44,283 nucleotides of DNA, from positions 451 to 44,733 of the forward strand of contig PKVW01000075.1 of assembly GCA_003131585.1 (NCBI GenBank), read 5' to 3'. Source of the DNA: Acidobacteriaceae bacterium. Lineage in GTDB: Bacteria; Acidobacteriota; Terriglobia; Terriglobales; Acidobacteriaceae. Below, one piece after another: positions 39,976-44,283 of this stretch. The translations under genes and the position numbers were made by a program. The first letter of the stretch is position 1, and each line of letters starts with the position of its first letter. The notes beneath the pieces were generated by a model. The model saw only the letters and a list, made by a program, of their open reading frames with translations, was not told where the DNA came from and ran no database searches.

Positions 39976-41331
39976 CTATTTCCCTGCCATCAGTTTCTCC
40001 ACCTCTTCGGCGCCTGAGGGCAACGCACCGCTCAGTTTGATCAGCTTGCCGTCCTGGTCCACGTAGTAATCGTCTTCGATGCGCACCCCGAGGTTCTCCT
40101 CAGGAATATAAATCCCCGGCTCGATAGTAAAAACCTGCCCCGGTCCGAGCGGGACGTTGAAGTCCGTGGCATCGTGTACATTCAGTCCGACCGGATGGCC
40201 GAGACCGTGAATGAAATACTTCCCCAGCGGCTCGCCGTGCAAGTCTTTGCCATGGGTGTTGATGTAATCAAACGCCACCTTGTAGAGCGACTCGGGGTCG
40301 TCGCGCTTCATGGTCGATTTGCCCGGCTTGAAAGCCGCCTCAGCGGCCTGTTGCGCGCCCAGGACAATATCGTAGATCTCGCGCTGGCGCGCGGTGAAGT
40401 GGCCGTTGACAGGAAGCGTGCGCGTGATGTCGGAGGCGTACATCGAGTATTCGCCGGCAGCGTCGATGACGACCACGTCCCCGGACTTCATCACGTTGTC
40501 ATCGTCCGAGTAGTGCAGAACCGTGGAATAGTATCCCGAGCCCACGATGGGCGCATAAGCCGCCCGCTCGCAGCCGCGCTTGCCCCACTCGTATTGCATG
40601 AGCGCGGAAATTTCGCGTTCGTTCACATTCGGCTTCACGGCCTTAAACGCGGCGAAGTGCGCCGCCACCGAGGCATCGACCGCCTTGCGGATCAATGCCA
40701 CCTCTCCCGCGTCCTTGGTGGTGCGCAGCGACTGGATCATCGGCTTCACGTCCTGAAAGGCCAGATACGCATTGACACGCGTCAGAAACGCCAGCGGCGC
40801 GGACGAGGCAGAAGTTTCACCATGCGAAGCGACGTCGGTGTAGACCACAGGACGGGCGCCGGCCGCGAACCGGATTACATCATTCGGCAGTTGTCCCATA
40901 TCTTCGACGTGATCGAAGCCGGTGATCTTTGGCGCTTCGGCGCTCTCCGCGCCCAGCTTGGGGCCGGTCCATTTCTCCTGGGTCAGATTGCGGGGAGGGA
41001 GAAAAAGAATTTCAGTGTAAGGCCGCGCCGGCGTGTCACCTTTAGCCTCGGCCGCCGATGCGATCAACAACGCCGCGCCCGGTTCGCGCAAGCCAGAGAG
41101 ATAGAAAAAGTTATCGTCCTGGCGAAAGCCGTAAAGGTCGTTGGGGCCTTCGTTCTCCGTGGGAGCGAATAGAACGACTAAGCCTCCCGCTTTTTTGGCG
41201 AGCGCTTCGCGGCGGGCGTGATAGTCGGTGTTGGGCTGGCGGTCGAGCGCGAAACTCGATTCAACCGCCGCCAACAGGAAGAGGCTGGCACAGACACTTG
41301 CTAGGAAAAAATAAGGCTGCGGCTTTCGCAT
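39976..41331 (-). CDS. Exported Xaa-Pro aminopeptidase-like M24B metallopeptidase
   Basis: This two-domain creatinase-fold enzyme removes N-terminal residues before proline. It has a signal peptide (FFLASVCASLFLLAAVESSFA), so it acts outside the cytoplasm. The N-terminal domain includes RREALAKKAGG and the DNFFYLSGLREPGA block. All five metal ligands of the M24 domain are visible: two aspartates in VVVIDAAGEY and YASDITRT, the histidine in IHGLGHPVGL, and glutamates in FTIEPGIYIP and VRIEDDYYV. ATG at 41331 gives 451 residues; ATG at 41343 lies directly against GAGGG and is less likely. It is transcribed alone, convergent with the TM protein region. Confidence 0.93.
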   Translation of the reverse strand: MRKPQPYFFLASVCASLFLLAAVESSFALDRQPNTDYHARREALAKKAGGLVVLFAPTENEGPNDLYGFRQDDNFFYLSGLREPGAALLIASAAEAKGDTPARPYTEILFLPPRNLTQEKWTGPKLGAESAEAPKITGFDHVEDMGQLPNDVIRFAAGARPVVYTDVASHGETSASSAPLAFLTRVNAYLAFQDVKPMIQSLRTTKDAGEVALIRKAVDASVAAHFAAFKAVKPNVNEREISALMQYEWGKRGCERAAYAPIVGSGYYSTVLHYSDDDNVMKSGDVVVIDAAGEYSMYASDITRTLPVNGHFTARQREIYDIVLGAQQAAEAAFKPGKSTMKRDDPESLYKVAFDYINTHGKDLHGEPLGKYFIHGLGHPVGLNVHDATDFNVPLGPGQVFTIEPGIYIPEENLGVRIEDDYYVDQDGKLIKLSGALPSGAEEVEKLMAGK

Positions 41332-41622
41332 CGTGTAATCCATCCCTCGGTTCGAGAATGCGCTCAGGCCCCACTTCTCGCCGGTGGAATGGCGCGAGCA
41401 GAACCCTTGGCGAGTGAATTGTAACCGAGCACGAACCGGGCACTCAAGCGAAGGAGAGAGCTAGCGCATCGCTTTATCGAGTAGTCCGGAGATCACGCCC
41501 TCCTCAACCTCACCGGAAGAGTTGTAGACGGCGGCTCCGGATGCGTCATCCGCTCGATGAGATCGGCGGCACTGGAGAAAGTTACATCACACCAGGTTCC
41601 CGCGCAGCAGACATTCGCGGAC

Positions 41623-43254
41623 CTACACTCCCACCGGAAATGGCTTGGTATGAGTCTCGGCGCTGAGCCCGACTCCGGAGAACCGGCCCTGCAGCAACGA
41701 CATCAATCCTGTGTACCAGTAGCCCACCACAAACAGCAGGAGGAATGGAATGGTGACATAGTTCTCGTTCTCGACGGCATAGTAGACCGTGAGCGCGAAG
41801 TACGCGCCGATCAGCAGTTCGAGCCAGGGCACCCAGCCCAGGCGCTTGCGGTACTTGGTGGCGCCGACCTTGTCTTTTCTGGATTCCACGTGATACTTGG
41901 GCGTGCGGGCGAAGGCGCTCTCCTTGCCGATGAGCGCTTCGATCACAGCCTTGGTGTTGGTGATGGTCAACCCGACGCCGAGGGCCATGAGAAACGGCAG
42001 ATACAGCAGCGCGCGCGGCCAACTTTTGGGAAAGAGTTCGCGCTGCGAAATCAGGTAGAAACTTGAAATAGAAAATGTCGAGGCCAGGAAGAGCGGCAGA
42101 TCGATGAAGAGCATCTGGAACCATCCCTGATAAAAGCGGATGATCATGGCCGGCAAGATCAGCACCGAGAGCACGATCATCAGCGGATAGCTGAGGTTCG
42201 CGGTTAAGTGATACCAGGCTTCGATTTTGGTGTGCAGCGGGGCGTCGCTGCGCAGCACGCGCGGCAGGATCTTTTTTCCGGTCTGGATCAGCCCCTTGGC
42301 CCAGCGCGCCTGCTGGGTTTTGAACGCGGTCATCTCGATGGGCAATTCGGCGGGGCACTCGACATCCTGCAGGTAGAGGAACTTCCATCCCTTGAGCTGG
42401 GCCCGATAGGAAAGATCGGTGTCTTCGGTCAGCGTGTCGTGCTGCCAGCCGCCGGCTTCGTCGATCGCCGTGCGCCGCCACGCTCCGGCCGTGCCGTTGA
42501 AGTTAAAGAAAACTCCGCTGCGGGCGCGTCCCGAGTGCTCCAGCACGAAGTGGCCGTCGAGCAGGATGGCTTCCACCTGCGTAAGAAAAGAATAATTGCG
42601 GTTGATGTGAGTCCAGCGCGTTTGCACCATGCCGACCTTGGGATCGGTGAAGTGATGGATGGTGCGCATCAGGAAATCTTCCGGTGGAGTGAAGTCGGCG
42701 TCGAAAATGGCGACGAACTCGCCCTTCGCGGTCTTCAGACCCTCGGCCAGCGCTCCCGCCTTATACCCTTCGCGGTTGGTGCGGTGATGGTAGCTGATCG
42801 GATTTCCCAGCGCGGCATAGCGTTCGACCAGGTTTCGCGCCACTTCGACGGTTTCGTCGGTGGAATCGTCAAGCACCTGAATGTCGAGCTTCTCCCGCGG
42901 ATACCTCAGCTTGCAGATCGACTCCAGCAGCCGCTCGACCACGTACTGCTCATTGAAGATGGGCAGTTGCACGGTCACGCGCGGCAAATCCTGAAAGTAC
43001 GCGGCCGGTTCGGTGGTGCGATTTTTCTTGTGCTTGTAATACAGGTAAACCAGAATGTAGCGGTGCATCCCGTAACCTGCCAGCAGGATCAGCACAATGA
43101 AATACGGAATCAGCAGCGCGCGATCGAACGCGTCGGTGTGGTATAGGCCCTCGAAAGTCTTGTTCAACAAATGCTGGCGCAGATAGGGCCCAATGCCCTT
43201 GGGGGCGGCCCACGCGGTCAGCGTCGAAGACAAGATGAGATCGGAACGCAGCAA
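41623..43254 (-). CDS. Processive family 2 glycosyltransferase (CslA/cellulose-synthase-like)
   Basis: This 543-residue membrane enzyme has one N-terminal membrane helix (about 48-72), a cytoplasmic GT2 domain and four to five C-terminal membrane helices. The GT2 motifs are all present: the first aspartates in QVLDDSTDET, DAD in VAIFDADFTPP, TED in TLTEDTDLSYR, and QxxRW as QQARWAKG. The arrangement fits beta-mannan or beta-glucan synthases that extend and export a polymer. The start is TTG at 43254; no ATG precedes the first helix. A TAGAAT -10-like box lies about 20 nt upstream. No accessory exopolysaccharide genes are nearby, so the polymer is unknown. Confidence 0.9.
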   Translation of the reverse strand: MLRSDLILSSTLTAWAAPKGIGPYLRQHLLNKTFEGLYHTDAFDRALLIPYFIVLILLAGYGMHRYILVYLYYKHKKNRTTEPAAYFQDLPRVTVQLPIFNEQYVVERLLESICKLRYPREKLDIQVLDDSTDETVEVARNLVERYAALGNPISYHHRTNREGYKAGALAEGLKTAKGEFVAIFDADFTPPEDFLMRTIHHFTDPKVGMVQTRWTHINRNYSFLTQVEAILLDGHFVLEHSGRARSGVFFNFNGTAGAWRRTAIDEAGGWQHDTLTEDTDLSYRAQLKGWKFLYLQDVECPAELPIEMTAFKTQQARWAKGLIQTGKKILPRVLRSDAPLHTKIEAWYHLTANLSYPLMIVLSVLILPAMIIRFYQGWFQMLFIDLPLFLASTFSISSFYLISQRELFPKSWPRALLYLPFLMALGVGLTITNTKAVIEALIGKESAFARTPKYHVESRKDKVGATKYRKRLGWVPWLELLIGAYFALTVYYAVENENYVTIPFLLLFVVGYWYTGLMSLLQGRFSGVGLSAETHTKPFPVGV

Positions 43255-43396
43255 GGGGTCCGGTGAAAACCTTTATTCTACCGGATTCGCGGGATTGGGT
43301 TTCTTGGCGATAGACGAGGCGCGAAATCGGCGCTCTCGCGGCGGCCTCGGTTCTTTCGGGGCCGTTTGCATTTTCAGGCTGCATCCTCAAGCACCG

Positions 43397-43783
43397 TTAC
43401 CGAATGACATGAATCCTCACACCCACTTTGAGCTTCTTCCATGCCTTCTCTGCGGTGTACACCGGGACCTTGAGCCCAATCCCCAGGGCGAGGCACGCGC
43501 GGTCTCCCAGGGACAGCCCCAGATGCCGGGTCTCAATCATCAGATCACCGGCAATCCTCGCCTGCCCCTCGTCGAATGACACGACTTCTCGCACCGGACT
43601 GGTGGCGTCTTCCCAAGCTTGCTCGGAAGTCCACCCTCGGCTCACCAGCTTGGTTTGGACTTCGGCAAGATTCACTGTGCTGGCGACCGCGCGGGCCAGC
43701 AGATCGGAAGTGAGTTTCTCCGCTCCCGGCTCACCGTTAATCACGGCGAGGATGGCGGATGCATCGAGCACAATCCTATTCAT
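43397..43783 (-). CDS. vapC: VapC-family PIN-domain ribonuclease toxin
   Basis: This 128-residue PIN-domain protein has the acidic active-site residues at the expected positions: D6 in VLDASAIL, the glutamate in VNLAEV, and the aspartates in SLGDRACLALG. The last strand VPVYTAEKAW usually contains a further aspartate (TAD), but here has Glu after TA. The ATG at 43783 is chosen because it overlaps the antitoxin stop by 8 nt (ATGAATAG); a longer frame exists. It should cleave specific RNAs unless bound by the VapB encoded just upstream. Confidence 0.92.
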   Translation of the reverse strand: MNRIVLDASAILAVINGEPGAEKLTSDLLARAVASTVNLAEVQTKLVSRGWTSEQAWEDATSPVREVVSFDEGQARIAGDLMIETRHLGLSLGDRACLALGIGLKVPVYTAEKAWKKLKVGVRIHVIR

Positions 43784-44027
43784 GCTTGGCGGCCCTGCGG
43801 CGCTCCGCGAGCAGCTCATCGACCAGCGAGGTGCCGCGCTTTACATATTGCCGGGCTCGGCGCTGCGCCCGCTGGATGCGCCGCTGCTGGGTCGTGACGC
43901 GCAATTCGTCGTCTTCGATCCGCAGCACGACCTCATCTCCAACCTCGATGCCAAGAGCCCGTCGAAAGGAAGCGGGAATCACAACCCGGCCATTCTCGTT
44001 CACTCGCGTTCGCGTTTCTTCTGCCAT
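43776..44027 (-). CDS. vapB: VapB-like antitoxin with AbrB/SpoVT DNA-binding domain
   Basis: This 83-residue protein starts with an AbrB swapped-hairpin domain (RTRVNENGRVVIPASFRRALGIEVGDEVVLRIEDDELRV) and ends with a basic helix (RRIQRAQRRARQYVKRG) and the toxin-binding tail. ATG at 44027 is chosen: an earlier in-frame ATG at 44051 lies between the -10 box and the expected start of transcription, so it could not be translated from this promoter. The tight overlap with vapC fits a two-gene operon. It probably binds the inverted repeat at 44045-44070. Confidence 0.88.
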   Translation of the reverse strand: MAEETRTRVNENGRVVIPASFRRALGIEVGDEVVLRIEDDELRVTTQQRRIQRAQRRARQYVKRGTSLVDELLAERRRAAKHE

Positions 44028-44044
44028 GGCATACTCCGATTTAA

Positions 44045-44070
44045 GTGACATAATTATATCATACTGTCAC
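44045..44070 (-). promoter_or_regulatory. vapBC promoter with GTGACA...TGTCAC operator
   Basis: On the minus strand TATAAT occupies 44058-44053. GTGACA and TGTCAC are perfect 6-bp arms (44065-44070 and 44045-44050) that flank the -10 box with 14 bp between. This is a typical place for autorepression by VapB. Confidence 0.7.
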
Positions 44071-44121
44071 AAAAGTCCGTTTCGACCACTAGTCCCTTCA
44101 AGCAATTTGATTTGCCGGGTG

Positions 44122-44154
44122 CCCACCCTGGCCGCGCCCTTTGCGGAGGGTGGG
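44122..44154. repeat. Inverted repeat CCCACCCT...AGGGTGGG
   Basis: CCCACCCT (44122-44129) and AGGGTGGG (44147-44154) form an 8-bp stem, with a further CCGC/GCGG pairing inside. A short T-run (ATTTTG) follows on the plus strand. No gene is seen from here to the end of the window. Confidence 0.6.
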
Positions 44155-44283
44155 GATTTTGACTTCCTGTCCGCGGGTGGCCGAACCCCCAGACCCCGAT
44201 CCTCGCACCCTCCCGTTCCCGACGTTTTCCACACACCCGCACTGTTCATCCAACCTTGACTAGCTTTCCGCAATATCAAATAA

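Noticed and set aside
41493-41600. Possible decayed remnant of a regulator C-terminus on the minus strand (AADLIERM...LPVRLRR)
   Set aside because: The fragment is only about 30 residues, a competing frame looks equally plausible, and no upstream part was found.

Overview
The window looks like a chromosomal segment of an Acidobacteriota species, probably Terriglobales/Koribacter-like. This is inferred from the GC-rich codon use, the uppS-cdsA-dxr-rseP...ispG gene order, the large Ser/Thr kinase with a C-terminal propeller, the many toxin-antitoxin pairs and the short palindromic intergenic repeats. No rRNA, tRNA, CRISPR array, transposase or phage structural gene was recognised.

Positions 1-7.3 kb hold acyl-CoA and amino-acid catabolism on the + strand: the end of a methylmalonyl-CoA mutase large subunit, its GTPase chaperone meaB, the separate B12-binding mutase subunit, then a biotin-dependent carboxyltransferase, an HMG-CoA lyase, an enoyl-CoA hydratase, a hotdog thioesterase and histidine ammonia-lyase. 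Carboxylase, hydratase and lyase together fit the lower leucine/isovalerate route. Positions 7.4-11.1 kb hold an HD-domain protein (-), a zinc-ribbon/XRE regulator (+) with a clear terminator, and an isolated GHKL (MORC/MutL-like) ATPase (-) with repeat-rich flanks.

Positions 11.2-20.8 kb hold the envelope/isoprenoid cluster uppS, cdsA, dxr, rseP and, after an inserted Ser/Thr kinase (-) and a RelB/YafQ-type toxin-antitoxin pair, ispG. Positions 20.9-25.6 kb (mostly -) hold a beta-propeller lipoprotein, Ku, a BrnT/BrnA pair and an exported CAP-domain protein. Positions 25.6-36.7 kb hold rmuC, a four-gene two-component cluster (two REC-kinase hybrids, two single-domain regulators), an exported alpha/beta hydrolase (-), and a PDZ/multi-TM/GAF/PAS kinase paired with a sigma-54-type regulator.

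Positions 36.7-39.9 kb are the most unusual part. A DUF6338-like membrane protein gene is split by one in-frame amber codon and overlaps a 53-aa proline-rich ORF. After mlaE-mlaF (no mlaD; Ser in place of the ATPase catalytic Glu) comes a three-TM protein resembling Pycsar/SLATT-type membrane effectors, whose 3' end overlaps an antisense 33-aa proline/glutamine-rich ORF. The window ends with a secreted Xaa-Pro aminopeptidase-like protein, a processive family 2 glycosyltransferase and a VapB/VapC pair, all on the - strand.

All functions come from reading translated motifs; no database search was run. Several starts were moved from the longest frame to internal starts on Shine-Dalgarno, overlap or promoter grounds, as stated in each entry.
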